Shown here in pieces: positions 11,381-19,901 of a stretch of DNA of 20,971 bases. A program made the translations under genes and the position numbers. The stretch lies in IMG/VR virus record IMGVR_UViG_3300025070_000292, positions 1 through 20,971 of that record; one strand, given 5' to 3'. Below the pieces are notes generated by a model that made no database searches, had not been told where the DNA came from, and saw only the letters and a program-made list of their open reading frames with translations. Each line of letters starts with the position of its first letter. Position 1 is the first letter of the stretch. Source of the stretch: a virus.

Positions 11381-12811
11381 ATGAATTATAGATTTAAAAC
11401 AAAACCATATGCACATCAAATGACTGCTTTAGAAAAGTCATGGAACCGAGAAACTTTTGCTTATTTTATGGAAATGGGTACAGGTAAAACAAAAGTATTA
11501 ATAGACAATTTAGCTATGCTTTATGACAAAGGCAAAGTTAATGGTGCCTTAATTATAGCACCAAAAGGTGTTGTAGGAACTTGGCATAATAATGAGTTAC
11601 CAACACATCTACCCAACCACATAGAAAATATAACTGTATTGTGGAAAGCAGCTATTACAAAAAAACAAAAAGAATCTTTAGATGAATTATTTTCTGAGGG
11701 TGAGGGACTACATATTTTAATTATGAATGTTGAAGCTTTTAGTACAACTAAAGGTGTAGACTTTGCAAATAAATTTCTATCCTGTCATAGAACTATGATG
11801 GCTATTGATGAATCTACTACAATTAAAACACCTACAGCTAAAAGAACTAAAAATATTCTTAAACTTGCAGAGTCCGCTATCTATAGAAGAATAATGACAG
11901 GTTCTCCTGTAACTAAAAATCCGTTAGATTTATATACACAGTGTGATTTTTTAAGTCCGTGGTTATTAGATTTTACATCTTATTATGCGTTTAGAAATAG
12001 ATATGCAGAAATGAAAACATTACACATGCACGGTAGACAAGTGCAAGTAGTCAATGGTTTTAAAAACTTAGGTGAACTGTCTGATAAACTTAAAGGGTTT
12101 TCTTATCGTGTATTAAAAGAAGATTGTTTAGACTTACCTGATAAAATATTTATTAAACGTGAAATACAATTAACACCAGATCAGCGTAAACTATACGATC
12201 AAATGAAAAAAGAAGCTATTGCAATACTAAAAGGTAAACAATCTACTACTGTAAATACGTTGACACAGCTTATGAGACTACAACAAATAACGTGTGGTCA
12301 TTTTACTGCTGACGATGGTGCAACTCAACCGATTCCTAATAATAGAATTACAGAACTTATGGATGTTCTTGAAGAAACAGAAGGTAAAGCAATTATTTGG
12401 GCTCATTATCAGTATGACATTACTGCTATTATACAAGCAGTATCTAAAAAATATGGTCCGAGGTCCATTGTTGATTATTATGGATTAACACCACAAGAAG
12501 AAAGACAACCCAATATTAAGCGTTTTCAGGATGACCCTGAGTGTCGGTTTATTGTTGGAACGCCTTCTACGGGCGGCTATGGGATAACTTTAACAGCTGC
12601 AAACACTGTAATTTACTATTCTAACGGATATGACTTAGAAAAGCGATTACAATCAGAAGACAGAGCACACAGAATCGGCCAAAAAAAATCGGTAACTTAT
12701 GTCGATTTAATGGCGGACGATACAGTGGATGAAAAAATCGTGAAAGCTCTACGCAAAAAAATAAATATAGCATCAGAAGTTTTAGGAGAAGAATTGAGGT
12801 CATGGATTTAA
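11381..12811 (+). CDS. SNF2-family helicase/ATPase (superfamily 2), 476 aa
   Basis: The frame opens at a TTG at 11348, upstream of the predicted transcript start, so the ATG at 11381 is chosen. Motifs of the two RecA-like domains are clear: Walker A GTGKT (33-37), DEST (143-146) in place of the usual DEAH, TGSP (173-176), AIIWAHYQ, the GTPSTGGYGITLTAAN motif V and EDRAHRIGQ ending at about residue 434. This is a minimal SNF2 ATPase with no added domain. Phage SNF2 proteins may remodel protein-DNA complexes or replication forks. It is the only large rightward gene and meets the endolysin gene tail to tail. It carries a tandem heptamer at 12455. Confidence 0.93.
   Translation: MNYRFKTKPYAHQMTALEKSWNRETFAYFMEMGTGKTKVLIDNLAMLYDKGKVNGALIIAPKGVVGTWHNNELPTHLPNHIENITVLWKAAITKKQKESLDELFSEGEGLHILIMNVEAFSTTKGVDFANKFLSCHRTMMAIDESTTIKTPTAKRTKNILKLAESAIYRRIMTGSPVTKNPLDLYTQCDFLSPWLLDFTSYYAFRNRYAEMKTLHMHGRQVQVVNGFKNLGELSDKLKGFSYRVLKEDCLDLPDKIFIKREIQLTPDQRKLYDQMKKEAIAILKGKQSTTVNTLTQLMRLQQITCGHFTADDGATQPIPNNRITELMDVLEETEGKAIIWAHYQYDITAIIQAVSKKYGPRSIVDYYGLTPQEERQPNIKRFQDDPECRFIVGTPSTGGYGITLTAANTVIYYSNGYDLEKRLQSEDRAHRIGQKKSVTYVDLMADDTVDEKIVKALRKKINIASEVLGEELRSWI
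12455..12468 (+). repeat. Tandem heptamer, GGTCCGA plus variant
   Basis: GGTCCGA followed directly by GGTCCAT, inside the only rightward gene that carries the repeat. Because it keeps the + orientation while the gene direction is reversed, the repeat is not explained by codon use. Confidence 0.45.
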
Positions 12812-12842
12812 TAGGATATACACACGACGAGCGCTGTAATTT

Positions 12843-13328
12843 TTAATTTACGACTTTACCGCCGGACCATTTCATTTCTGGTAATCCTTCGGAATATTTT
12901 TTGCCGTCAAAGGTTAATACTTGTTTTCTGTTTGCACCAGATTCGTGATAAGATATGTGGACCCAGCCTCCTGCTGGATCATCTTTATCATAAAATTCTA
13001 ATATTAATTGATCAAAGTCAACGTTATTTTGTAGCCAGTAAGCTGTCTGAATGTTTGGCACACCAAATATTTCTAGGTCGCATGCCTGGCCCTTCGCATG
13101 CTGCGACGTCTTTTTGCTGCCGATCGCTTCACACAGCGCTTCGCTTCGATATCCGCTGGTAATGGTTACAGGTTTGTCGAAGTGTGCACGTAAAGGTTCG
13201 AGCACCTCATAACATAGATCACCTAAACTTTTAATTTCTCCAGCACCTGGAGTATTGTCAATACCTTTCCGCGTCGCTGTCATCGACTTGATCATCTCTG
13301 AAAGAGTAAAGTGTTTACTAAGCTGCAT
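12843..13328 (-). CDS. Endolysin: M15-type peptidoglycan peptidase (161 aa)
   Basis: The protein matches the phage Peptidase_M15 (VanY/L-Ala-D-Glu peptidase-like) pattern: TSGYRSEAL, SQHAKGQACD with zinc ligands H77 and D84, a conserved acidic region (LILEF, E111) and WVHISYH with H124 as the third ligand. It should cut peptide cross-links in the cell wall during lysis. There is no signal peptide, so a holin is needed; the 59-residue membrane protein ends four bases upstream. No good ribosome-binding site is seen, suggesting coupling to that gene. Only 31 bases separate it from the convergent SNF2 gene, with no strong terminator. Confidence 0.9.
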   Translation of the reverse strand: MQLSKHFTLSEMIKSMTATRKGIDNTPGAGEIKSLGDLCYEVLEPLRAHFDKPVTITSGYRSEALCEAIGSKKTSQHAKGQACDLEIFGVPNIQTAYWLQNNVDFDQLILEFYDKDDPAGGWVHISYHESGANRKQVLTFDGKKYSEGLPEMKWSGGKVVN

Positions 13329-13331
13329 AAT

Positions 13332-13511
13332 TTATTTTGTGATATCTGTAAGTAAAATTAAAAGCACGGCTCCCATACCGCCAACAATCCAATATTCTAC
13401 TCGTTTAATTCGTTCTTGCATTTCTTTTATTTGCTCAAACGTTTGCTTTTGCATTATTCTGCAAAGCTTTTCATGTGATTCAATTTTTTGTAACGCTGAT
13501 TTTTTTGTCAT
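13332..13511 (-). CDS. Holin-like small membrane protein (59 aa)
   Basis: ATG at 13511 opens a frame of 59 residues. The first 40 form a charged helix (MTKKSALQKIESHEKLCRIM and on), and residues about 41-55 (WIVGGMGAVLLILLT) form a single membrane segment close to the C-terminus. This coiled-coil-then-membrane layout is like the XhlA (haemolysin) holin group. Its start shares one base with the stop of the 1471-residue gene (TAATG), and the endolysin follows directly. Position makes a lysis role likely; pore formation is inferred. Confidence 0.75.
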   Translation of the reverse strand: MTKKSALQKIESHEKLCRIMQKQTFEQIKEMQERIKRVEYWIVGGMGAVLLILLTDITK

Positions 13512-16500
13512 TATGTTCTACTCGCTATTACCTTTTCAGTCGGTGATAGTAACGCTTCTTGGTTACGTGTCAAGTTAGTTTGTGGGTCTTTTTGTTGCGT
13601 GTTACTTGCCATTTTTGCAGGCATTGGTGTGTTACCTAATGGTGGTGTTTGTATTTTACTCATAGGTGTACCAGGTAAAACTTTGTCAATTAAATTTTTA
13701 CCACGTTGTATTAATCCAGGTCCACCTTTTAAAAACTTACCGAATATACCTTCAGTATTAGGATTCTTACCTTCTTTATACACTTTTAATTTATCTTTAG
13801 GATCTAACTTTTTAAATCTGTAACTATTTTTTAATAAGTTTAATTGAAGTTTAGGATATAGATAATTAGGATCTACAATAAATCTATAGTCTGCACTTTC
13901 TTTTGTTTTTTCTTTAGCTAATCGTTCTACTGCCTTAACTTTCTTTTTAAATCTAGAATCAGAATAGTTAATAGGTGTAAATACACCATTCATTAAATTA
14001 CTAATCATTTTAGTACCGAGTCCTTGTGCTTTTAATTTTTTTCTAATGTCAAAGTTATTTAAACCTATAGTTTTTGCATCAACAATCATTTTATAAAAGT
14101 CTTGTTGTATTTTGTATCCTTCTAACTGCATTTGATTATACTCTCTAAGTATTACTTCGGGTCCTCTTGAGTTATAATTTTCAGGACTATATATTTTTTC
14201 AGTGTCATCAATAGCTCTCATTAATCTGTTAAACTCACCAGTTTTGTATTCCATAGATTTTAATATATCTATGTTGATAATTCTAACTCCAGATAATAAT
14301 GCAATTAATTCATCTTTTAAGTTAACCGGTTGACCACCTCTAGTTAAATCATCTGTTGCACCTTTTTCAAATTTTTGTGCCGTTGATACCAGTCCAGGTT
14401 CTACTGCATTCATTAAATGCATAAATGATTTTTGTAATTTATCTCCTACATCATCAGACTCAGAATAAATTCTAACACCTTCTGCTGTTCTACCACCCCT
14501 ACCTCCAAGTAATATACCACCTGGTTGTACATCTAGTAAAGCTTCTAATCCTAATTGCTCTGATAAAAATGGACTTAACATTTCCATAACAGGTCCGTCA
14601 GGAGCTAACATCATGTTTAATATAAACTCAGAAGTGTCTTGCTCACTTAGGTTTTGTTCAGCAGCTTTTTGCATTACAGCGTTTAATGGTTTTTGTAAAA
14701 AATCGTATGGACTAAAATATGAAAAATTAAATGCTTTAGCTTTACCTTTGTCAAAACCTGTAAAGGCTACAAGGTTAGCATTTCTATCCCAGTCAGCAGC
14801 AAAAGATCTTTGATAGGCCGACCATTGTTCAGGTGATGTGCCTGTTAATGCTTGACTTAAAGCTGTAGCTCCGACACCAACACCACCAAACGCTAGAGGT
14901 GTGCTGATTGCTCCTTTAAGACCCATCTGTCTTATTCTAGGATTAGGGTGTGCCATTTGTTTAAGATTAAAATCCATGATCCGTGTTGCAGTACGCAAGA
15001 TCTCTGCAGGAAAGGCAACGAAGTTACCAAGTGGTAATTTTCTAATAGATTGAATTGCTGGTGGTACTTTACTGTATGTTGGGTACACGTTTCTAATTTC
15101 GTGTGCTGATATTTCATCTAATATATTATCTAACGTACGTTTAGCACCTGTCATAGGATTAATGGGTCCTATTTTTAAACCCATGTGATTAGCATATTCT
15201 AAAGCTTTAGGTATAGTTGGTAATACTTCAGTCATTTGTGATTTAACATATTGTCTGCCATATATTTTCCACAAAGAATCACCACCTGCATACAAACGTG
15301 TTGCATCTCTGACTAATGGTTTTTTAGTAAACGCTTCAAACAATTCGTCTAAGGTATTTACAGCGCCACCTTTGATATCGTTTAACACTGCACCAAGCTC
15401 AGATGATATAATGTTTTCATCCATTGTACCTAGTGATATTTCTTTTTCTATAAAATCAAATAATTTTTCTTTTGTTATTCTTCCTGATGGAAATATGTCT
15501 TCTAATACAATTTTAAATGAATCTGATACACTGGAATTGCCACCTATATGACCTCTTGCAAATGGAAAGAAACCTGCAGAATATACATTACGCACTTGAG
15601 TTTGTGGTGAGAATACTGTCTTACCCATTTGTGTTAAAACTTTAAACTGTAGTATGTGTCTATAGATAGATGCTTCAATTAATTTATCTAACGGTCCACG
15701 TGTACTTTTTAATGCGTTTGCTAATTCTTTTCTTGCATACAATCCTTGAATGTCACTAGATAATACACCAAGACCAGGTATTTTATGTATCTGTTCGTAA
15801 CCAGGAAACTTCATAGCTTGTGCTTCTGTTTTAACTAATTGTCCTGAGTTTTGTAAAACTTTAGATAGATTATCATAAGCTCTTTTAGTGTATACTTGAG
15901 TCATCATTTCTGCTGTAGTCATTGCAACAGATGAACGTAAGTTATCTCCTTTACCTAATAACTTTTGTATAACATCTGGTAATTCCTCACCTCGTTTTAA
16001 AAATTTATAATTATCATCTCTTAAAAATTTAAGACCTATTTTTCTAAGTGCTGCAATAGGATCCATTTTTTCTGCACGACCTGTGTATAAAATATTTTCG
16101 ACAATTCTTTTTGCTTGTTCTTTTAATGCTGCTTCTTTACTTAGATTAGGAAACTCTGATGCTGCAGCTTCTTTAAAATCTTTGTTACCTCTGACCACTT
16201 TTTTTAATACGTAATCTACAGCTGCTTCTTTGTCCTTAGTTAACGGTTGAAACATTGGTCTTTCAAATATATCAAACGACGCTCTCATATACTTGTTGCC
16301 TCTATCTAATAAATCTTTTTTAAAATCTGCAAACTTTTGATTGTTAGGTAACGCTTTTGATAGTGCTTCTCTAAGTTCATCTAATTGTTTATCAATATCT
16401 TTTGCAGAAAACCTATACTCTTCTGGTAGATCACTTAGTTTTCTTTGACCTTTTAAATATTCTGTAACTTTATCTAAATCATATTTTTGTCCCACTTTAG

Positions 16501-17926
16501 ATGTAACACCTTGATTATACTTTCCTTGAAATCCTTGTGCTAACTTATAATAACCTTGATCTAAATCATCTAACGCTTTATTTATTCTTCTAGATTTTCC
16601 TTTAATTGTATTTCTTAATGATTCTTTTATTAAACCCATTTCTAATGTGTCTTCAGAAAAAGATCTAAAGTTAGATAAAAAATCATCTAATGATTTTGTT
16701 TCTGATAATACTTTGTTAGGATTAGTTTTAGTTATCATTCGCCACTCTGCAAACGGTGGTAATTGTTTTGCAACTTTAACAGGATTAGTTTTAGCCCATG
16801 CTCCAATTATAATAGGTGCTACAACTTTTTCTAATGGTTTAACTGCAGCGTATCTTAATCCTTTGGCCATGTTTGGTAGTACATACTTATCCATACTTGC
16901 AACTTTAGCAACACCACCCATAGTTTTACCGGCTACATTTAAACCACCTTTGATTACAGGTTTAGCTGCATACTTATATGTTTGTTGTAATGCTTTTCCA
17001 ACTAGTGGAAATCCACCACCGAGTAATGTACCCTCTCTTGCATATCTAAATTTATTTTTAATTGTAGCTAATGCTAAGTCACTGCCTGTAAGTCCTTTAG
17101 TAGATTCAGGTTGATTAATTCTACCTGCACTAATGTCAGTAAAAGGAATTTTATATTCTAATCCATAATCTTCATTAGGGTCTGATCCAGATCTAACAGC
17201 TACTTCTGATAAACCAAGTATAGTTGCATCTCTTCCCATTCTTTGAGCAATCTTAGATGCTTTACTTGTACCCATAAACTGTTGTAAGTTTTTAATTTGT
17301 TTCCAAGTTTTAGCACCGTTAACAACTTTAGTTGCAGCAGATACTGGTATTGCATACTCTGCAAGTAATTCTGATAATGCTCCTGGTAAAGTTTCTGCTT
17401 CACCCAACACTTCTTTAGTGTCCATCATCTTATTAAATTTTGTTTGAAAGTCTGTATCAAATACATAGTCAATAGGTGTTAGTACAAACTCACTAGCTCC
17501 TCTTACAAAGTTAGGACCACCTCTCATAATAGATTTAGCTATGTCTGTGTAACCTTCTATGTATTTTCTTTTCTTTTTAACTTCTGGGTCTTGGTCTTCA
17601 GCATATTTTTGTAACATTGGTACCATACCAGTGTTAGAAAATGTTAACGCTGCCTGCAGTAAGCCTTCTTTGGTATACTTAGTTGGAAGTTTACTTCTGT
17701 CATATGCTTTTTTCATTGCATAATTAAAAGCATTTTCAAATTCACTTTCGTTTTCTATTACTTTCTTTTTACTTCTTTCAATCGTTTTGATTGGAACTTC
17801 GGGTAAATTTTTTGGAACTTTGTAACGAGTAATATCACCTTTCATGATATCTTCGTTACCAATCTTGTCTATGATATTTTTTTGGATATCACCTAAAAGC
17901 GTTCGCTTTTCTTTTTCGTCGGCCAT
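13511..17926 (-). CDS. Very large putative internal virion (ejection) protein, 1471 aa
   Basis: A good AGGAG site precedes the ATG, one base after the upstream stop. The protein is mostly helical and lysine-rich. Glycine- and alanine-rich hydrophobic stretches occur near residues 320-390 and 1005-1030 (GAISTPLAFGGVGVGATALS), and a conserved-looking PLGNFVAFPAEILRTATR segment lies near 965, similar to large polyvalent-protein regions of phages. The C-terminus is proline-rich and low in complexity. No lytic transglycosylase, nuclease or polymerase motif was recognised. Size, position after other virion-type genes and composition suggest a protein ejected with the DNA, like T7 gp16. A decoy or giant unknown enzyme is possible. 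Confidence 0.65.
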   Translation of the reverse strand: MADEKEKRTLLGDIQKNIIDKIGNEDIMKGDITRYKVPKNLPEVPIKTIERSKKKVIENESEFENAFNYAMKKAYDRSKLPTKYTKEGLLQAALTFSNTGMVPMLQKYAEDQDPEVKKKRKYIEGYTDIAKSIMRGGPNFVRGASEFVLTPIDYVFDTDFQTKFNKMMDTKEVLGEAETLPGALSELLAEYAIPVSAATKVVNGAKTWKQIKNLQQFMGTSKASKIAQRMGRDATILGLSEVAVRSGSDPNEDYGLEYKIPFTDISAGRINQPESTKGLTGSDLALATIKNKFRYAREGTLLGGGFPLVGKALQQTYKYAAKPVIKGGLNVAGKTMGGVAKVASMDKYVLPNMAKGLRYAAVKPLEKVVAPIIIGAWAKTNPVKVAKQLPPFAEWRMITKTNPNKVLSETKSLDDFLSNFRSFSEDTLEMGLIKESLRNTIKGKSRRINKALDDLDQGYYKLAQGFQGKYNQGVTSKVGQKYDLDKVTEYLKGQRKLSDLPEEYRFSAKDIDKQLDELREALSKALPNNQKFADFKKDLLDRGNKYMRASFDIFERPMFQPLTKDKEAAVDYVLKKVVRGNKDFKEAAASEFPNLSKEAALKEQAKRIVENILYTGRAEKMDPIAALRKIGLKFLRDDNYKFLKRGEELPDVIQKLLGKGDNLRSSVAMTTAEMMTQVYTKRAYDNLSKVLQNSGQLVKTEAQAMKFPGYEQIHKIPGLGVLSSDIQGLYARKELANALKSTRGPLDKLIEASIYRHILQFKVLTQMGKTVFSPQTQVRNVYSAGFFPFARGHIGGNSSVSDSFKIVLEDIFPSGRITKEKLFDFIEKEISLGTMDENIISSELGAVLNDIKGGAVNTLDELFEAFTKKPLVRDATRLYAGGDSLWKIYGRQYVKSQMTEVLPTIPKALEYANHMGLKIGPINPMTGAKRTLDNILDEISAHEIRNVYPTYSKVPPAIQSIRKLPLGNFVAFPAEILRTATRIMDFNLKQMAHPNPRIRQMGLKGAISTPLAFGGVGVGATALSQALTGTSPEQWSAYQRSFAADWDRNANLVAFTGFDKGKAKAFNFSYFSPYDFLQKPLNAVMQKAAEQNLSEQDTSEFILNMMLAPDGPVMEMLSPFLSEQLGLEALLDVQPGGILLGGRGGRTAEGVRIYSESDDVGDKLQKSFMHLMNAVEPGLVSTAQKFEKGATDDLTRGGQPVNLKDELIALLSGVRIINIDILKSMEYKTGEFNRLMRAIDDTEKIYSPENYNSRGPEVILREYNQMQLEGYKIQQDFYKMIVDAKTIGLNNFDIRKKLKAQGLGTKMISNLMNGVFTPINYSDSRFKKKVKAVERLAKEKTKESADYRFIVDPNYLYPKLQLNLLKNSYRFKKLDPKDKLKVYKEGKNPNTEGIFGKFLKGGPGLIQRGKNLIDKVLPGTPMSKIQTPPLGNTPMPAKMASNTQQKDPQTNLTRNQEALLSPTEKVIASRT
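13546..13573 (-). promoter_or_regulatory. Possible lysis-cassette promoter
   Basis: On the minus strand TTGACA (13568-13573), 16 bases, TACTAT (13546-13551), inside the last codons of the 1471-residue gene and 35 bases before the holin-like start. The -10 box is weak. Confidence 0.35.
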
Positions 17927-17927
17927 G

Positions 17928-19067
17928 TTATGCTCCTGACGGTAATGATAAATTTACTCCGTACTTCATATTGAATTCATCAACATCCGTTTGTGTTTGT
18001 ATCTCTGCAAAATCTACTAAAGCTTGTGGGCTTTCTGCCAGAATTACTACGATGTCATCGGTTACTTCTTTCGGTAATCTTGCTCTTAGTTCTTCATAAG
18101 ATAAACTGTCTCCTGTTGGTGCAATTTCTTTTGGTTGTGTTTCTGATATTTCTGTAATTTGTTCTTCCATTACATCACCACCCATATTAAAATTAGCTCT
18201 ACCACCTTCTGCTAAACCCATAGATTCTTTTAACATTTTATTATATAATGCTATGTATCTTTTAGCTGTTTCTTCTGCAATGTATTTAGGATTTTCATCA
18301 GCGTAATCACCTTCAACCACTTCTATCATTTCACCATCAGGACCCATGACTTTAATAATGGCTTCACTAGTTGTTATATCATTTTGTATTCCTTGAATAA
18401 CGATTTCTGCTTGTTCTTTATTACCAAACAAAGATGTTACCGCAGGATTCTTACCAGTGTATCCTTGTAGTCTTTGCATTAAAATTGCTTGTTGTTGTGC
18501 ATACTCGTCATCAGATAAAGCTTGATCTGTTTTCTGCTTTGCATCTAATTCAAACAGTTGAGTCATAAGATCTTGTATCTCTGCATCGTTTGCTTGTTTA
18601 GCAAACTGTCTTGATCCACCTTCTGATCCAAGGATCTTGGCTTGTGCACCTAGTAATGTATCAAACATTCCTGTTTGACTGTTGTATCTATTGATTGCTC
18701 TTTCATTCGCAGCTTTGTTGTATGCTGCTCTGCTGTTTCTAAAATTAGCAAATGGTTCTTTGGCTGCTGCGCCTGCTGTTTGGAATATGTTTCCACCTGG
18801 TGATCTTGATATTAAATCTAAACCAAAGTCTATTTTAAAATCTCTTAACGAATTATCTGGTTGCATTGGTGGTGCTTTAAAAGCCATGCTATCTGCTAGA
18901 TCTTTTATCTGTTGCATGTTCATATCTTTAAGATTTACTTTAGACAAATCGTTTTGCTTTACATCACCTGCTTCTTCATAACCTTGTCTAGGAGCTAGTC
19001 CTGAAGTAATACCTTCGCCGGCACTACCACCTTTTCTAAACATAGGTCTGCTTAATATTCTGCTCAT
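17928..19067 (-). CDS. Putative virion protein with Gly-Gly motifs (379 aa)
   Basis: The N-terminus MSRILSRPMFRKGGSAGEGI followed by a PRQGYEEAG segment is one I recall from uncultured marine phage virion genes. The middle is helical and rich in Q and A; residues about 285-300 contain LAEGGRANFNMGGDVMEE, a Gly-Gly motif also found in the gene at 19901-20971. The C-terminus is acidic. AGGAT precedes the start, seven bases after the upstream stop. It is likely a structural or ejected protein; no enzyme motif is visible. Confidence 0.65.
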   Translation of the reverse strand: MSRILSRPMFRKGGSAGEGITSGLAPRQGYEEAGDVKQNDLSKVNLKDMNMQQIKDLADSMAFKAPPMQPDNSLRDFKIDFGLDLISRSPGGNIFQTAGAAAKEPFANFRNSRAAYNKAANERAINRYNSQTGMFDTLLGAQAKILGSEGGSRQFAKQANDAEIQDLMTQLFELDAKQKTDQALSDDEYAQQQAILMQRLQGYTGKNPAVTSLFGNKEQAEIVIQGIQNDITTSEAIIKVMGPDGEMIEVVEGDYADENPKYIAEETAKRYIALYNKMLKESMGLAEGGRANFNMGGDVMEEQITEISETQPKEIAPTGDSLSYEELRARLPKEVTDDIVVILAESPQALVDFAEIQTQTDVDEFNMKYGVNLSLPSGA

Positions 19068-19073
19068 GTTATC

Positions 19074-19901
19074 CTATATGTATTTCATGTAACCACTAGT
19101 ATCTTTTTGGTTACCACCACCAAAGATACCACTTAGTACACTTGCTGTTCCAAGAGCCGTTTGTAATGGTGTAGGGTTAGGTGTTACAGTTGATTGATTG
19201 CCGAATGGTGCATTACCAGAAAATAGACTTGCAACTCCTGAACCATATGTACCTAGTCTTTCATAAGGTTCGTATGCTTCTAATCTATTTGCTTCTCTTA
19301 CTGCATCAAGCTCTGCTTGTTTTTGTGCCTGTTGTAGTCCGCCCAATCGACCCAACTGGTTAATATCTGCTGTTCCAAAATCTTGTACGTTTTGTCCTAA
19401 TTGTCCTTGCTGATTAAATGCTGTCTGTGCATTTAAGTTAGCTTGGTTAAATCCTTGTTGTAATAATTTTGATTGTATCAATGCTCTGTTAGCATCTTGA
19501 TTAGACATATATTCTGATCTCATTACACCTTCTCTACCGCCGCCTAAATTACCAGACATAGCTGCTTGTTGTCCAATACCTGTTAAACCTGCTTGAGTTT
19601 GTTTGTCAAATTCTGATAGAGTTGCATCAATTACATCTTGTTGATATGGAGATGCAAATCCTTGGTAAGCTTGTGGTCCTGAGTATGCTGCTTGTTGTGT
19701 AAGATAAGGTTGGTATGCTCCAACACCTGATCCTGCTAAATTGTACGCTTGTGTTTGTAAAGCATCTTGCCCTGCTACTTGCGGTGCAAGTCTAGCTGTA
19801 TCTAATGGTATAGATGTTAACCCTGCTAATTGTTTTCCGTAATCAGCACCAAGGTCTGTTACGTATTGTTGTGGTAAATTTTGTACTTGTTCTATTGCCA
19901 T
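19074..19901 (-). CDS. Putative virion/ejection protein rich in Gln, Ala and Gly (275 aa)
   Basis: The protein is low in charge and rich in Q, A, G and N, with repeated QQ pairs. It contains YQQDVIDATLSEFDKQTQAG, then GGGREGVMRSEYMSNQDANR and a helical Q-rich tail. I recall these motifs from podovirus-like marine phage structural proteins near tail and ejection genes. The start shares one base with the preceding stop (TAATG). Virion role is likely from composition and context, exact role unknown. Confidence 0.7.
   Translation of the reverse strand: MAIEQVQNLPQQYVTDLGADYGKQLAGLTSIPLDTARLAPQVAGQDALQTQAYNLAGSGVGAYQPYLTQQAAYSGPQAYQGFASPYQQDVIDATLSEFDKQTQAGLTGIGQQAAMSGNLGGGREGVMRSEYMSNQDANRALIQSKLLQQGFNQANLNAQTAFNQQGQLGQNVQDFGTADINQLGRLGGLQQAQKQAELDAVREANRLEAYEPYERLGTYGSGVASLFSGNAPFGNQSTVTPNPTPLQTALGTASVLSGIFGGGNQKDTSGYMKYI

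Noticed and set aside
12812-12842. Intrinsic terminator between the SNF2 and endolysin genes
   Set aside because: Only weak AT inverted repeats, no GC stem with T-run; read-through or factor-dependent ending seems possible.
13251-13261. TTGACA on the minus strand inside the endolysin gene as a promoter
   Set aside because: No acceptable -10 box at 16-18 bases and no gene start downstream.
14729-14757. TTGACA with TTTAAT inside the 1471-residue gene
   Set aside because: Boxes fit, but no gene starts nearby; chance matches are expected in AT-rich coding sequence.
16647-17114. 155-residue plus-strand frame
   Set aside because: Shadow of the 1471-residue gene; antisense to its hydrophobic Gly/Ala region, with no ribosome-binding site or context.
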